DNA of 64,000 nucleotides. Origin: Verrucosispora sp. WMMD573. GTDB taxonomy: Bacteria > Actinomycetota > Actinomycetes > Mycobacteriales > Micromonosporaceae. The DNA lies in the NCBI RefSeq assembly GCF_027497175.1, contig NZ_CP114901.1, positions 6,076,001 to 6,140,000 on the forward strand, in the 5' to 3' direction. Shown here in pieces: positions 34,831 to 44,115 of this stretch. The notes under the pieces were generated by a model that saw only the letters and a program-made list of their open reading frames with translations, was not told the origin of the DNA and did not search any database. The translations under genes were made by a program, and so were the position numbers. The stretch's first letter is position 1; each line of letters begins with the position of its first letter.

Positions 34831-35778
34831 CTAGATCCGCCGGGCCAGGTCGGCGGCGCCGATGACCCCGGCGGAGTTGCCGAGTTCGGCTGGCCGGATC
34901 TCGGCCACGGGCAGCCGACTGCGCTGCGCCAGCGCCTCGGTGAACGAGCGACGGGTGGGGCCCATGAGCAGGTCACCGGCGTCGATGACGCCACCGCCGA
35001 CGACCAGGATCTGCGGGTCGAGGATCTGCGCCATGTCCGCCAGGCTGGTGCCGAGCCAGCGGCCGACCTGTGCGAACGCCTCGGCCGAGACCGGATCGCC
35101 CCCCTTTGCGGCGGCGGTGACCATCGGGCCGGTGATGGCTTCGGCCTCACCGTCGGCCAACTCCAGCAGGGCGGCGGCCCGGTGCGGCTCCTGCCGGGCC
35201 GCGGCCCGGGCGAACCGGACCAGGGCGCTGCCGCTGGCGTACTGCTCGATGCAGCCGAGTCGGCCGCAGCCGCACTGGTGGCCGTCGGGAACGGTGAGCA
35301 TGTGACCCAGTTCGGCGGCGATGCCGTGGGCACCACGGACCAGCTCACCGCCGAGCACGATGCCGCCGCCGACGCCGGTGCCGATGGTGAACATGACCAT
35401 CGAGTCGTCGGCGTGGCGGGCAGCGCCGTAGCGGAACTCCGCCCAGGCCGCCACGTTGCCGTCGTTCTCGACGATGACCGGCAGTCCGACCGCCGCGCTG
35501 ACGTACGCCCGCAGCGGCTCGTCGCGCCAGGCCAGGTTGGGGGCGAAGAGCACGGTGGACCGACTGGCGTCGATCCAGCCGGCCGCGCCGATGCCGACCG
35601 CCTGGATGTCGTGGCCGGCGGCCAGTTCGCCGACCAGCTCGATGATGACGTCGCGGGTCTTGCCGACGTCGTCGGCGGGGGTGTCCCGTCGGGTCTGCAC
35701 GAGGACCGTGCCGGTGTCGTCGACGACACCGCCGGCCACCTTGGTGCCACCGACGTCGACTCCGATGGTCAGCGTCAC
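34831..35778 (-). CDS. glkA: ROK-family glucokinase
   Basis: A 315-aa ROK sugar kinase that phosphorylates glucose. N-terminal phosphate motif TIGVDVGGTKVAGGVVD (~3-19). VENDGNVAAWAEF (~101-113) holds the catalytic Asp. GTGVGGGIVLGGELV (~129-143) and AAELGHMLT (~150) follow. The zinc-binding CGCGRLGCIEQYASG (~166-180) matches the ROK Cys motif. No HTH is present, so it is an enzyme and not a ROK repressor. In actinobacteria this type is often the main glucose kinase and takes part in catabolite control. The GTG at 35778 has GGGGAG 8 nt upstream. The EEP hydrolase follows directly. Confidence 0.9.
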   Translation of the reverse strand: MTLTIGVDVGGTKVAGGVVDDTGTVLVQTRRDTPADDVGKTRDVIIELVGELAAGHDIQAVGIGAAGWIDASRSTVLFAPNLAWRDEPLRAYVSAAVGLPVIVENDGNVAAWAEFRYGAARHADDSMVMFTIGTGVGGGIVLGGELVRGAHGIAAELGHMLTVPDGHQCGCGRLGCIEQYASGSALVRFARAAARQEPHRAAALLELADGEAEAITGPMVTAAAKGGDPVSAEAFAQVGRWLGTSLADMAQILDPQILVVGGGVIDAGDLLMGPTRRSFTEALAQRSRLPVAEIRPAELGNSAGVIGAADLARRI

Positions 35779-35851
35779 CGCTGCCACTCCCCTCTGCTGT
35801 GCCACCCCGCGCACACCTGCCCTCGCCGGTGGTGCTGCGGGTCGTCCGTGA

Positions 35852-36559
35852 TCAGGCCCCGTCGCCTGGTGCGCCCTGCCGCCCGCCGGGCACGGTACGG
35901 CCGTCCGGCGCGGGCTCGTCACCCGGCGCGGGCTCGCCGTCGGGTACCCGGGAGGCGGGCACCACGCGACGCTCGGTCGCCGTCCGGCGTCCGGCCGGCC
36001 CGGCGGCATCGACGGGCGCGGCGGCCGGGACGACGACGTCCTCCGCCCGGGTCGCGGCGGACCAGACGTCCCGCTCCGGTGCCGGCTGAGAATCATGCCC
36101 GGTCCGGGTCGCCTCGCGCCACACGTGGCCGCCGTGCGGATCGGTGGAGGCGGTGGCGGTGGCATCGGCGGCGGACCCCGGCGCCGACGCCGCGCCCGGT
36201 CCGGCGGGCGGCTCGGCCGGGGCGAAGGCACGCAGGAAACTGGCCAGGCCAGCGGCCAGATCCCCGGCGCCGGTGGCCAGCCGTTCGGCGAACTCGGGGC
36301 TCGGGTCACGCAACGCGGCGATGCCCCGGCAAACCGGACAGACGCAGCATTCGGCCGCGCCGGTGGCGAAACCCGCCCCGGCGCCGCCGGAGGCCGCGCC
36401 CGGCGCGTCGTTGTGACCGAGGACACCGGTCACGATCCCGCCGAGCGGGCCCAGCGGCACCGCCGCCGGGTTGGCGGCGGCCAACCGCACGGTGGCCAGC
36501 AGAGTGGCGACCAGCCGCTCCGCTTCCTCCCGGGCCGTGCCCGGATCTGTCGCACCCAT
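35852..36559 (-). CDS. Conserved actinobacterial protein with a Cys cluster
   Basis: A 235-aa protein not assigned a function. The N-terminal ~110 residues are helical and contain CCVCPVCRGIAALRDPSPEFAERLA, whose C-x-C-x2-C pattern could bind metal. A low-complexity acidic/Pro tail (~125-235) follows. The composition and position, between glucokinase and the TB16.3-type protein, resemble conserved hypotheticals of this block (DUF5304-like, tentative). The ATG at 36559 is chosen for GAGGAG 6 nt upstream; frames starting further up lack an SD. It lies 40 nt downstream of the SRPBCC gene. Confidence 0.7.
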   Translation of the reverse strand: MGATDPGTAREEAERLVATLLATVRLAAANPAAVPLGPLGGIVTGVLGHNDAPGAASGGAGAGFATGAAECCVCPVCRGIAALRDPSPEFAERLATGAGDLAAGLASFLRAFAPAEPPAGPGAASAPGSAADATATASTDPHGGHVWREATRTGHDSQPAPERDVWSAATRAEDVVVPAAAPVDAAGPAGRRTATERRVVPASRVPDGEPAPGDEPAPDGRTVPGGRQGAPGDGA

Positions 36560-36599
36560 GCTGGGCTCCTCTACCGCGGCGACCGGGTCGCCAGCTGCG

Positions 36600-37055
36600 T
36601 CACTGCGCCGCACCGGATGCTTCTACCCGGCGCTTGAGCTGCTTCAACGCGGCATCCATGATCATTTTCTCGGCCTTGCGACGGAACATGCCGAGCATCC
36701 CGACCGCCAGCTCCACCTCCAGGGTGTAGGTCACGGTGGTGCTCCCGTCGGCGTTGGCCACCAGGTCGTACGCGCCCCGCTGCGCCTTCTGCATCTTCGA
36801 CGGGGCCACCAGGTGCCACTCGATCCGGGACAGGTCCTCGGAGTAGGCGTACGCCAGCACGTACTCGTCGGCCATCACCGTGGCATCGAGGACGAAACGG
36901 ACCTGGCTGGCGTAACCGTCCTCGTACTCCTCGACCACCTCCGCCGCACGGACCGCGTCGGTCCATTCCGGGTAGCTCGGAAAGTCGCAGATGACCGCGG
37001 CCACCCGGTCCGGTGACGCGCCGATGATGATCGACTGGGTGGAGGAGTCCGCCAT
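36600..37055 (-). CDS. SRPBCC/START-like protein (TB16.3, Rv2185c type)
   Basis: A 151-aa polyketide-cyclase/START-like helix-grip protein. It begins MADSSTQSIIIGASPDRVAA, then FPSYPEWTDAVRAAEVVEEY and VADEYVLAYAY-type strands, and ends with a long helix (MFRRKAEKMIMDAALKQLKRR). Such domains bind lipids or aromatic polyketides in a deep cavity. The mycobacterial counterpart in the same place is TB16.3. Function is not established. Divergent from the acyl-CoA ligase gene across ~145 bp, with the Cys-cluster protein downstream on its own strand. Confidence 0.82.
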   Translation of the reverse strand: MADSSTQSIIIGASPDRVAAVICDFPSYPEWTDAVRAAEVVEEYEDGYASQVRFVLDATVMADEYVLAYAYSEDLSRIEWHLVAPSKMQKAQRGAYDLVANADGSTTVTYTLEVELAVGMLGMFRRKAEKMIMDAALKQLKRRVEASGAAQ

Positions 37056-37201
37056 GCTGGGAGGCTACCGTCCGGTGACCTCCCGCGCGCCGCGCCGTCC
37101 ACCTGCGGTGTGCTCCCGGCCGACCGGGCGGGTAGGTTTCGACAGGGCCACCGGCGCAGGTGGCGGCCCGACCCCGGTCCCGTGAGCACGAGGGAGTGCA
37201 G

Positions 37202-39001
37202 GTGCGCGAGTTCACCGTTCCGCCGATCGTCACTGTCGGCGATTCGGCCAACCTCACCGATCCGGTCTGGGACAACGCCGAGAGCGCGCCCGACGCGGTG
37301 CAGTTCGCCCGCCGCGACGCGACGGGCGGCTGGGCCGACGTGACCTGCCAGCAGTTCCGCGACGAGGTGGCCGCGGTCGCGCGCGGGCTGGTCGCCGCCG
37401 GGGTGCAGCCGGGCGACCGGGTGGCGCTGATGAGTCGCACCCGTTACGAGTGGACGCTCGTCGACTACGCCATCTGGGCGGCCGGTGCCGTCACCGTGCC
37501 GATCTACGAAACCTCCAGCGCCGAGCAGGCGGCCTGGATCCTGGGCGACTCCGGCGCGGTGGCCGTCGTGGTGGAGACCACCGCGCACGCCACGCTGGTG
37601 GCCGGCGTCCGTGACCAGTTGCCCGCCCTGTCCCACGTCTGGCAGATCGACCTGGATGGTGTGGACAACCTGATGACCGCCGGCGCGGAGGTGGAACCGG
37701 CCGAGATCGACCGCCGCCGGGCGGCCCTGCGTTCCTCGGACGTGGCGACCATCATCTACACCAGCGGCACCACCGGCCGACCCAAGGGCTGCGTGCTGAC
37801 CCACCGCAACATGTACGCCGACATCGCCAACGCCGTTCCGGTGCTGCCCAATCTGTTCGGGCCGAACGCGTCGACCCTGCTGTTCCTGCCGCTCGCGCAC
37901 GCCTTCGCCCGGCTCATCCAGATCGGCGTGGTGCACGCCCGCGCCACGATGGCGCACTGCTCGGACACCAAGAACCTGGTCGCCGAGCTGCAGGACGTCA
38001 AGCCGACCTTCGTGCTCTCGGTGCCCCGCGTCTTCGAGAAGGTCTACAACGGCGCCAAGCAGAAGGCCGAGGCCGGCGGCAAGGGCAAGATCTTCGCCCG
38101 GGCCGAGGCGGTCGCCATCGCGTACAGCGAGGCGCTGGAGACGCCCGGCGGGCCCGGCCTGGCGCTACGTGCCCAGCACGCGCTCTTCGACCGGCTGGTC
38201 TACGCCAAGCTGCGGGCCGCGCTCGGCGGGCGCTGCCGCGACGCGATCTCCGGCGGCGCGCCACTCGGCGCCCGGCTCGGCCACTTCTTCCGGGGCATCG
38301 GTGTGACGGTCTGTGAGGGCTACGGCCTGACCGAGACCTCTCCCGCCGCCGCGGCCAACCTGCCCGGATTCACCCGGATCGGCACGGTCGGTCGACCGCT
38401 GCCCGGCGTGACCATCCGGATCGCCGACGACGGCGAGGTCCTCGTCGCCGGTGACCTCGTCTTCCAGGGTTACTGGCACAACGACACGGCCACCGCCGAG
38501 TCGATCACCGCCGACGGCTGGTTCCGCACCGGCGACCTGGGTTCGCTCGACAGCGACGGATATCTGACCATCACCGGCCGCAAGAAGGAGATCATCGTGA
38601 CGGCCGGCGGCAAGAACGTCGCCCCGGCCGTGCTGGAGGACCAGGTCCGGTCGCATCGTCTGGTCAGCCAGTGCGTCGTGGTGGGTGACCGGCAGCCGTT
38701 CATCGCCGCGCTGGTCACCCTGGACGAGGAGGCCCTGCCGGGTTGGCTGGAATCAGCCGGGCTGCCGGCCGACACCGGCATTGAGGACCTGCGTCAGCAC
38801 GAGGGGCTGCGCGCGGAGATCCAGGCCGCCGTGGACCAGGCCAACCAGTCGGTCTCCAAGGCCGAGGCGATCAAGGTCTTCCGGGTGCTGCCTCAGGACT
38901 TCACCGAGGCCACCGGGGAGTTGACCCCGTCGCTGAAGGTCAAGCGCCAGGTCGTGCACAAGACGTACGCGGCGGAAATCGCGGACATCTACCGCGGCTG
39001 A
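37202..39001 (+). CDS. fadD15: Long-chain fatty acid-CoA ligase
   Basis: A 599-aa ANL-superfamily ligase that activates long-chain fatty acids through an acyl-AMP. P-loop IIYTSGTTGRPKGCVLTH (~181-198), then FVLSVPRVFEKV, the A5 motif YGLTETSPAA (~370), DGWFRTGDLG (~438-447) and GRKKEIIVTAGGKNVAP (~460-476) with the hinge and catalytic Lys region. Length and position match mycobacterial fadD15 (Rv2187). The GTG at 37202 has GGGAG 5 nt upstream. The two-component sensor gene begins 14 nt after the stop. Confidence 0.9.
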   Translation: MREFTVPPIVTVGDSANLTDPVWDNAESAPDAVQFARRDATGGWADVTCQQFRDEVAAVARGLVAAGVQPGDRVALMSRTRYEWTLVDYAIWAAGAVTVPIYETSSAEQAAWILGDSGAVAVVVETTAHATLVAGVRDQLPALSHVWQIDLDGVDNLMTAGAEVEPAEIDRRRAALRSSDVATIIYTSGTTGRPKGCVLTHRNMYADIANAVPVLPNLFGPNASTLLFLPLAHAFARLIQIGVVHARATMAHCSDTKNLVAELQDVKPTFVLSVPRVFEKVYNGAKQKAEAGGKGKIFARAEAVAIAYSEALETPGGPGLALRAQHALFDRLVYAKLRAALGGRCRDAISGGAPLGARLGHFFRGIGVTVCEGYGLTETSPAAAANLPGFTRIGTVGRPLPGVTIRIADDGEVLVAGDLVFQGYWHNDTATAESITADGWFRTGDLGSLDSDGYLTITGRKKEIIVTAGGKNVAPAVLEDQVRSHRLVSQCVVVGDRQPFIAALVTLDEEALPGWLESAGLPADTGIEDLRQHEGLRAEIQAAVDQANQSVSKAEAIKVFRVLPQDFTEATGELTPSLKVKRQVVHKTYAAEIADIYRG

Positions 39002-39015
39002 CTACCATCCGTCAC

Positions 39016-40710
39016 GTGCCCGCCTCCACATCCGCCCTGGCCCGCTCGCACCCGCTCGCCGCGGCGGCGCGCGTCGTCGTGCTCACGCTGGTCGCCGTCC
39101 TGACCCTGTTCGCCACCCGCGACGTGACACAGCTGTGGTGGATCGTCCTGCTGGCGCTGGCCGGGTTACCAGCGATGCTGGCGCCCCAGCACCGGCTCGT
39201 CGGCCCGCTGAGCCGGGTGGCGGAGGTGGTGGTGCTCGGTCTGGCGGCCAGCCAGGTCGCCGCGGTGGCCACCGTCGGCGGCCACATCGGTGGGCTGGGC
39301 GCCTCCGCGGTGCTGCCCTACCTCGCGGTGCCGGTGACCGTCACGGCGCTGCGCCGTCGCTTCCGTGAGGGCGCGGCACTGATCGCGGTGACCGCCGGCA
39401 GTCTGCTGGTCGCCGGTGCGGTCACCGAGGTCGGCGGGGTTCGCCAGCTCAGCCAGCCCGGCTACCTCGCCGTCTGCGCGCAGTGGCTGATCCTGGCCGC
39501 CCTCGGTCTCTACGCCGCCGGCACCCTGCACCGGGTGATGCAGGCCCGCCACGACAGCAAGCCCCAGCCGTACGCCGAGGCGACCCGGCTGCTGACCCAG
39601 CTGCGCACGGTGGCCCGCCAACTGCCCGGCGCCACGCTGGACCCGGGCGGCATCTCCGAGCACCTGTTGGAGGAGTTGCGCACGGTGGCCCGTACCGACC
39701 GGGGCGCGGTGCTCTCCGCCAGCGGTGGTGGCCGGTTGGTGGTGCTCGCTCAGCTCGGTGCGGACCGGGTCGACTGGGAGACCACCATCGACGCGGACTC
39801 GGCCATCGCCGACGCCTGGGCCAGCCAGCAGTCGCAGACCTCGGCCCGCTCGCAGTCCCGCTCACACCGCGGTGGGGAGGTCTCGGCGCTGATCGTGCCG
39901 CTGGTGGCCGGGTTGCGCACGGTGGGTCTGGTGGTGCTGGAGACCGACACGGCGCAGGCGTACCCGTCACCGGTGGTGGCCCAGGTGACCGGGCTGACCG
40001 GCCCGGCCGCGCTGCGTCTGGAGGCCGCCCTGCTCTTCGACGAGGTGCGCTCGCTGGCCACCAACGAGGAACGGCAGCGGCTGGCCCGGGAGATTCACGA
40101 CGGGGTGGCCCAGGAACTGGTGATGGTGGGCTACGGCATCGACAACGCCCTGGCCACCGTGCACGACGACGCCGAGGAGACCGCCGAGTCGCTGCGGCTG
40201 CTGCGCCAGGAGGTGACCCGGGTGATCACTGAGCTGCGGCTGAGCCTGTTCGAGCTGCGCAGCGAGGTGGACCGGCACGGTGGCCTGGCCGCCGCCATCG
40301 CCGAGTACGCCCGCACCGTCGGCGCCTCCGGCGGGCTGCGGGTGCACCTGTCCCTGGACGAGTCCACCGCCCGGCTGCCCGCCGCGACCGAGGCCGAGTT
40401 GCTGCGCATCGCCCAGGAGGCGGTCACCAACGCCCGCAAGCACGCCGGCGCAGCCAATCTCTGGGTCACCTGTGAGGTGGACCCGCCCTACGCGCAGATC
40501 GAAGTGTCGGATGACGGTCACGGCATGGGTGACCAGCGCTCGGACGGGCACTATGGTCTTGCGATCATGGCCGAGAGAGCGGAACGTATCCGAGGCCGGT
40601 TGGAGATCAGGCCGCGGCAGCCGAGCGGGACGACCGTCGCGGTGGTGGTCGGTTCACCGCCCCGGCGCGATAACGTTCGCGGTAGCGCCGCCGCTGCAGA
40701 AGGGGAGTAA
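39016..40710 (+). CDS. NarL-type sensor histidine kinase with membrane and GAF-like regions
   Basis: A 564-aa kinase. Residues ~15-170 form five or six membrane helices. A GAF-like domain (~200-340) comes next. The HisKA_3 domain has LAREIHDGVAQELVMVGYGI (~356-375) with the phospho-accepting His. The HATPase has EAVTNARKHAG (N box, ~473) and SDDGHGMGDQ (G1). The signal is unknown; the membrane part resembles MASE/MacS-type sensors. Paired with a LuxR-type regulator 7 nt downstream and preceded by fadD15 at 14 nt, so membrane-lipid sensing is conceivable (inference). The first in-frame GTG is used. Confidence 0.9.
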   Translation: MPASTSALARSHPLAAAARVVVLTLVAVLTLFATRDVTQLWWIVLLALAGLPAMLAPQHRLVGPLSRVAEVVVLGLAASQVAAVATVGGHIGGLGASAVLPYLAVPVTVTALRRRFREGAALIAVTAGSLLVAGAVTEVGGVRQLSQPGYLAVCAQWLILAALGLYAAGTLHRVMQARHDSKPQPYAEATRLLTQLRTVARQLPGATLDPGGISEHLLEELRTVARTDRGAVLSASGGGRLVVLAQLGADRVDWETTIDADSAIADAWASQQSQTSARSQSRSHRGGEVSALIVPLVAGLRTVGLVVLETDTAQAYPSPVVAQVTGLTGPAALRLEAALLFDEVRSLATNEERQRLAREIHDGVAQELVMVGYGIDNALATVHDDAEETAESLRLLRQEVTRVITELRLSLFELRSEVDRHGGLAAAIAEYARTVGASGGLRVHLSLDESTARLPAATEAELLRIAQEAVTNARKHAGAANLWVTCEVDPPYAQIEVSDDGHGMGDQRSDGHYGLAIMAERAERIRGRLEIRPRQPSGTTVAVVVGSPPRRDNVRGSAAAAEGE

Positions 40711-40717
40711 GCCGAGG

Positions 40718-41386
40718 ATGACCACAAGCCCGACACCGGCAACCCGTACCAAGGTCCTCCTTGTCGACGATCACGATTTGATCCGCAAGGGCCTGCGGCA
40801 CGCCTTCGAGCGCGACCGGCAGTTCGAGGTCGTCGGCGAGGCGGCCACGGCGGCGGAGGGCGTCCGGCAGGCCGGCGCCCTGCAGCCGGACGTGGTGATC
40901 ATGGATCTGCGACTGCCCGACGGCAGCGGCCTGGAGGCCACCCGGGCACTGCGCAAGTCCAGCGCGTCGATGGGCATCGTGGTGCTCACCATGTACGCCG
41001 GCGACGACCAGCTCTTCGGCGCCCTGGAGGCCGGCGCCAGCGCGTTCGTGCCGAAGACCGCGCCGGCCGACGAGGTGGTCGCCGCCGCCCGGCACGCCGC
41101 CTCCTCCCCGAGCGCCTTCACCGCCGCCGATCTGGCCGAGGCGATGAAGCGTCGGCTCGCCCCGTCCGGTCCGCAGCTGTCCCCCCGCGAGGGACAGGTG
41201 CTGCGGCTGCTCGCCGACGGGATGAGCGTCGCCGGCATCGCCAAGCAGTTGTTCGTCAGCGAATCGACCGCCAAGACCCACATCTCGAAGCTCTACGAGA
41301 AGCTCGGCGCGGCCAACCGGGCGCAGGCGTTGATGACCGCGCTGCGGCTCGGTCTGCTTGAGGCACCGGACGCGCCGAAGTTCTGA
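40718..41386 (+). CDS. LuxR/NarL-type response regulator
   Basis: A 222-aa response regulator. Receiver domain at ~13-130: acidic pair in LLVDDHDLIRKG, phospho-Asp in VIMDLRLPDGSG, Thr in VLTMYAGDD and Lys in FVPKTAPADE, all conserved. The C-terminal LuxR HTH (~150-215) has LSPREGQVLRLLADGMSVAGIAK and SESTAKTHISKLYEKL. It is cognate to the upstream kinase by adjacency. The ATG has GGGGAG upstream. A strong hairpin follows the stop. Confidence 0.93.
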   Translation: MTTSPTPATRTKVLLVDDHDLIRKGLRHAFERDRQFEVVGEAATAAEGVRQAGALQPDVVIMDLRLPDGSGLEATRALRKSSASMGIVVLTMYAGDDQLFGALEAGASAFVPKTAPADEVVAAARHAASSPSAFTAADLAEAMKRRLAPSGPQLSPREGQVLRLLADGMSVAGIAKQLFVSESTAKTHISKLYEKLGAANRAQALMTALRLGLLEAPDAPKF

Positions 41387-41404
41387 CCGGCGCGGTACCG
41401 ACGG

Positions 41405-41438
41405 AGATCCGTGTCCCGCCGCGCCGGGACACGGATCT
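41405..41438 (+). terminator. Terminator of the two-component operon
   Basis: 14-bp perfect arms (41405-41418, 41425-41438; AGATCCGTGTCCCG) with a 6-nt loop, 18 nt after the regulator stop. Confidence 0.8.
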
Positions 41439-41549
41439 TCGCATTCATCGCCCTCCGACACGAACGGCTATGGCCTCCCTTGCGAAAGCGGGGCAGAATA
41501 CCCGCCGGGGCGCCGTCGCCCCCGAGGGCGTGCGAAGGGGTGAGGGCAT

Positions 41550-42359
41550 TTGCAGCGGCCGGACTGGGCACCCGAGACGATCGATGTCGAACGTCCCAGC
41601 GTCGCCCGCATGTACGACTACTATCTCGGCGGCTCACACAACTTCGCCGTGGACCGGGCGACCGCTCGCGCGATGGTGGCGGTGGTGCCGCAGGCGCCGC
41701 TGATGGCCCAGGCCAACCGCGCCTTCCTGCGCCGGGCCGTGCAGTTCCTCACCGACGCCGGTATCCGGCAGTTCCTGGACATCGGCTCCGGCATCCCCAC
41801 CGTGGGCAACGTGCACGAGATCGCGCAGCGGCACGCCCCCGACTCGCGGGTGGTCTACGTCGACGTCGACCCGGTCGCCGTGGCGCACAGTCGGGAGATT
41901 CTGGCCGGCAACGACCGTACGGCGGTGATCCAGGAGGACCTGCGCCATCCCGACCGGATCCTGGCCCACCCCGACGTGCGCGCGATGCTCGACTTCTCCC
42001 AGCCGATGGCGGTGCTGGTGGTGGCGGTGCTGCACTTCGTCCCCGACGACGACCGGCCGGCCGAGGTGCTGCGGACCCTCCGGGCGGCACTGGCTCCCGG
42101 CAGCCACCTGGTCCTGTCGCAGGCCAGCGACGACGGCCGGGACGAGGCCGAGCGGGCCGAGGCCGAGGAGGTCTACCGGCGCACCGACAGCCCGCTGTTC
42201 ATTCGCAGCCGGGCCGAGCTGACCGGGTTCTTCGACGGCTTCGAGTTGGTCGAGCCCGGCGTGGTGTGGGTGCCGCAGTGGCGCCCGGAAACGCCGGAGA
42301 GCGCCGAGGACGCCGAACGGGCGGTGTTCCTCGGCGGGGTCGGGCGCCTCGGTGGGTAA
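41550..42359 (+). CDS. SAM-dependent methyltransferase, DUF574 type
   Basis: A 269-aa protein of the actinobacterial DUF574 (Methyltransf_19) family. The hallmark start PDWAPETIDVERPSVARMYDYYLGGSHNFAVDR is spread over residues 4-36. The SAM-binding loop is FLDIGSGIPTVGNVHEIA, followed by VYVDVDPVAVAHSREIL with the acidic ribose contact. Streptomyces members are often linked to differentiation genes; the methylated target is unknown. The TTG start is inferred from family similarity, with GAGGG a few bases upstream. The stop overlaps the EAL gene by 8 nt. Confidence 0.85.
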   Translation: MQRPDWAPETIDVERPSVARMYDYYLGGSHNFAVDRATARAMVAVVPQAPLMAQANRAFLRRAVQFLTDAGIRQFLDIGSGIPTVGNVHEIAQRHAPDSRVVYVDVDPVAVAHSREILAGNDRTAVIQEDLRHPDRILAHPDVRAMLDFSQPMAVLVVAVLHFVPDDDRPAEVLRTLRAALAPGSHLVLSQASDDGRDEAERAEAEEVYRRTDSPLFIRSRAELTGFFDGFELVEPGVVWVPQWRPETPESAEDAERAVFLGGVGRLGG

Positions 42360-44094
42360 GCCTGCGGACGGCCGGCCCTGCGTCGGCGTGTTCGCCCGCG
42401 CCTGGGCGAAGGCGGTGTCGGGCACCAGCTATCTGCCGATGACCCACGCCCAGTTGGAGGTGCTGCTGCAGCGGCTCACCGACCTGCTCGCCGAGGCGCT
42501 GCGGGCGGAGCCGCTCGACCTGCGGGTGGGGCACAAGGTCGCCGACGAGTTGGTCGCCGCGCACATCGTCTCCGCCGAGGCGCTCGGCCGGACCGTCGAG
42601 GTGATCCAGCTTCGGTTGGTCCGCGACCTCGACCTGGTCGCCGACGACATCGAGGACCGGATGGCCCGGCTGCTGGGCGCGGTCGCCACCGGCTACGCCC
42701 GGGCGCTGCGGGACCGGACCCTCGACGAGCAGGAGTCCATCCGCCGGGCCGCGATGACCGCCCGCGTCGAGGCGGAGCAGGCCCTGCGGGCCAGCGAGGC
42801 CCGCTTCCGGCATCAGGCGACCCACGACCCGTTGACCGGCCTGCCGAATCGCACGCTCTTCGCCGAACGCCTCGCCGCCGCCGTCGACGGAACAGTCGGC
42901 AGCGGCCGTCGGGTCGGGCTGTGTTTCCTCGACCTGGACCGGTTCAAGCGGGTCAACGACTCGTTCGGGCACCAGATCGGCGACCGGGCCCTGGTGGCGG
43001 CGGCACGGCGACTGCGGCGGGCGGTCGAACCGCACCTGGTCGCGCGGCTCGGCGGGGACGCCTTCGTCGTCCTCGTCGAACGGTCCACCGGCACCGGCGA
43101 CGTGGTCGCCGTCGCCGAGGCGGCGCTGGCCGCGCTCTCCGAGCCGGTGGTGGTCGACGGGCATGACGTGACGGTCACGGCGAGTGTGGGCATCGTGGAG
43201 CGGCGGGTCGCGGGGACCTCACCGGACGACCTGATGCGTGCCGCCGGCAGCACCCTGCACTGGGCCAAGTCGGCTGGCGGCGCGGGATGGGCCCTGTACG
43301 ACGCGGAGCGCGACGGGCAGGAACAGGCTCGTCAGCAGCTGAGCGCGGCCATCCCGGCCGGCTTGGAGCGGGGTGAGTTCTTCCTCGACTACCAACCGTT
43401 GACCTCGTTGCACGACGGCTCGCTGCTGGGGGTGGAGGCGCTGGTCCGGTGGCGTCACCCAGAACTGGGCGTGTTGCGTCCGGACAGGTTCATCGGCCTG
43501 GCCGAGGAGACCGGGTTGATCGTGCAGCTCGGCGGGTGGGTGCTCGCCGAGGCGTGCCGTGAGGCGGTCGGTTGGACGTCCACCTCGGGCCAGCCGCCCT
43601 ACGTCAGCGTCAACCTGGCGGTCCGTCAGGTCCGCCGCCCCGGTCTGGTGCAGGAGGTGCGGTCCCTGCTGCGGCGTACCGGCCTGCCGCCGAACCGGCT
43701 CCAGCTGGAGATCACCGAAAGCACGATGATGACCACCTCCGAGGAGCCGGTGCGCGCCCTTCGTGCCCTCGCCGACCTGGGCATCCGGATCGCCATCGAC
43801 GACTTCGGCACCGGCTACAGCAACCTGGCCTACCTGCGGGATCTGCCGGTGACCGAGTTGAAGGTGGCCGGTGAGTTCGTCCGCGGCCTACGCACCCCGG
43901 AGGCCCGCGCCGACGAGCGGATCCTGGCCTCGCTGGTGTCGCTGGCGCACGCGCTGGACCTCACGGTCACCGCGGAGGGCGTGGAGACCGGCGGGCAGGC
44001 CGAACGGTTGCGGGCGATCGGCTGTGACGCCGGCCAGGGCTGGCACTTCGGCCGCCCCGCCTCCCCCGACCACATTCTCGCCCGCATCCGCTGA
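42352..44094 (+). CDS. GGDEF/EAL protein, predicted c-di-GMP phosphodiesterase
   Basis: A 580-aa protein. The N-terminal helical domain starts FARAWAKAVSGTSYLPM and leads into a coiled coil (~125-150). The GGDEF domain (~150-310) is degenerate: the active-site loop at ~235-239 reads GGDAF, so cyclase activity is unlikely, although GDP/GTP-type binding may remain. The EAL domain (~325-575) keeps VEALVRWRHP, SVNLAV, LEITES, DDFGTGYSNLAY, the Lys of TELKVA, AEGVET and GQGWHFG, consistent with phosphodiesterase activity. Only the Asp after LK is replaced by Ala. The GTG overlaps the DUF574 methyltransferase stop, implying co-expression. No membrane helix. Confidence 0.88.
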   Translation: MGKPADGRPCVGVFARAWAKAVSGTSYLPMTHAQLEVLLQRLTDLLAEALRAEPLDLRVGHKVADELVAAHIVSAEALGRTVEVIQLRLVRDLDLVADDIEDRMARLLGAVATGYARALRDRTLDEQESIRRAAMTARVEAEQALRASEARFRHQATHDPLTGLPNRTLFAERLAAAVDGTVGSGRRVGLCFLDLDRFKRVNDSFGHQIGDRALVAAARRLRRAVEPHLVARLGGDAFVVLVERSTGTGDVVAVAEAALAALSEPVVVDGHDVTVTASVGIVERRVAGTSPDDLMRAAGSTLHWAKSAGGAGWALYDAERDGQEQARQQLSAAIPAGLERGEFFLDYQPLTSLHDGSLLGVEALVRWRHPELGVLRPDRFIGLAEETGLIVQLGGWVLAEACREAVGWTSTSGQPPYVSVNLAVRQVRRPGLVQEVRSLLRRTGLPPNRLQLEITESTMMTTSEEPVRALRALADLGIRIAIDDFGTGYSNLAYLRDLPVTELKVAGEFVRGLRTPEARADERILASLVSLAHALDLTVTAEGVETGGQAERLRAIGCDAGQGWHFGRPASPDHILARIR

Positions 44095-44115
44095 GCCACC
44101 CTTCGGCGGCCGGCC

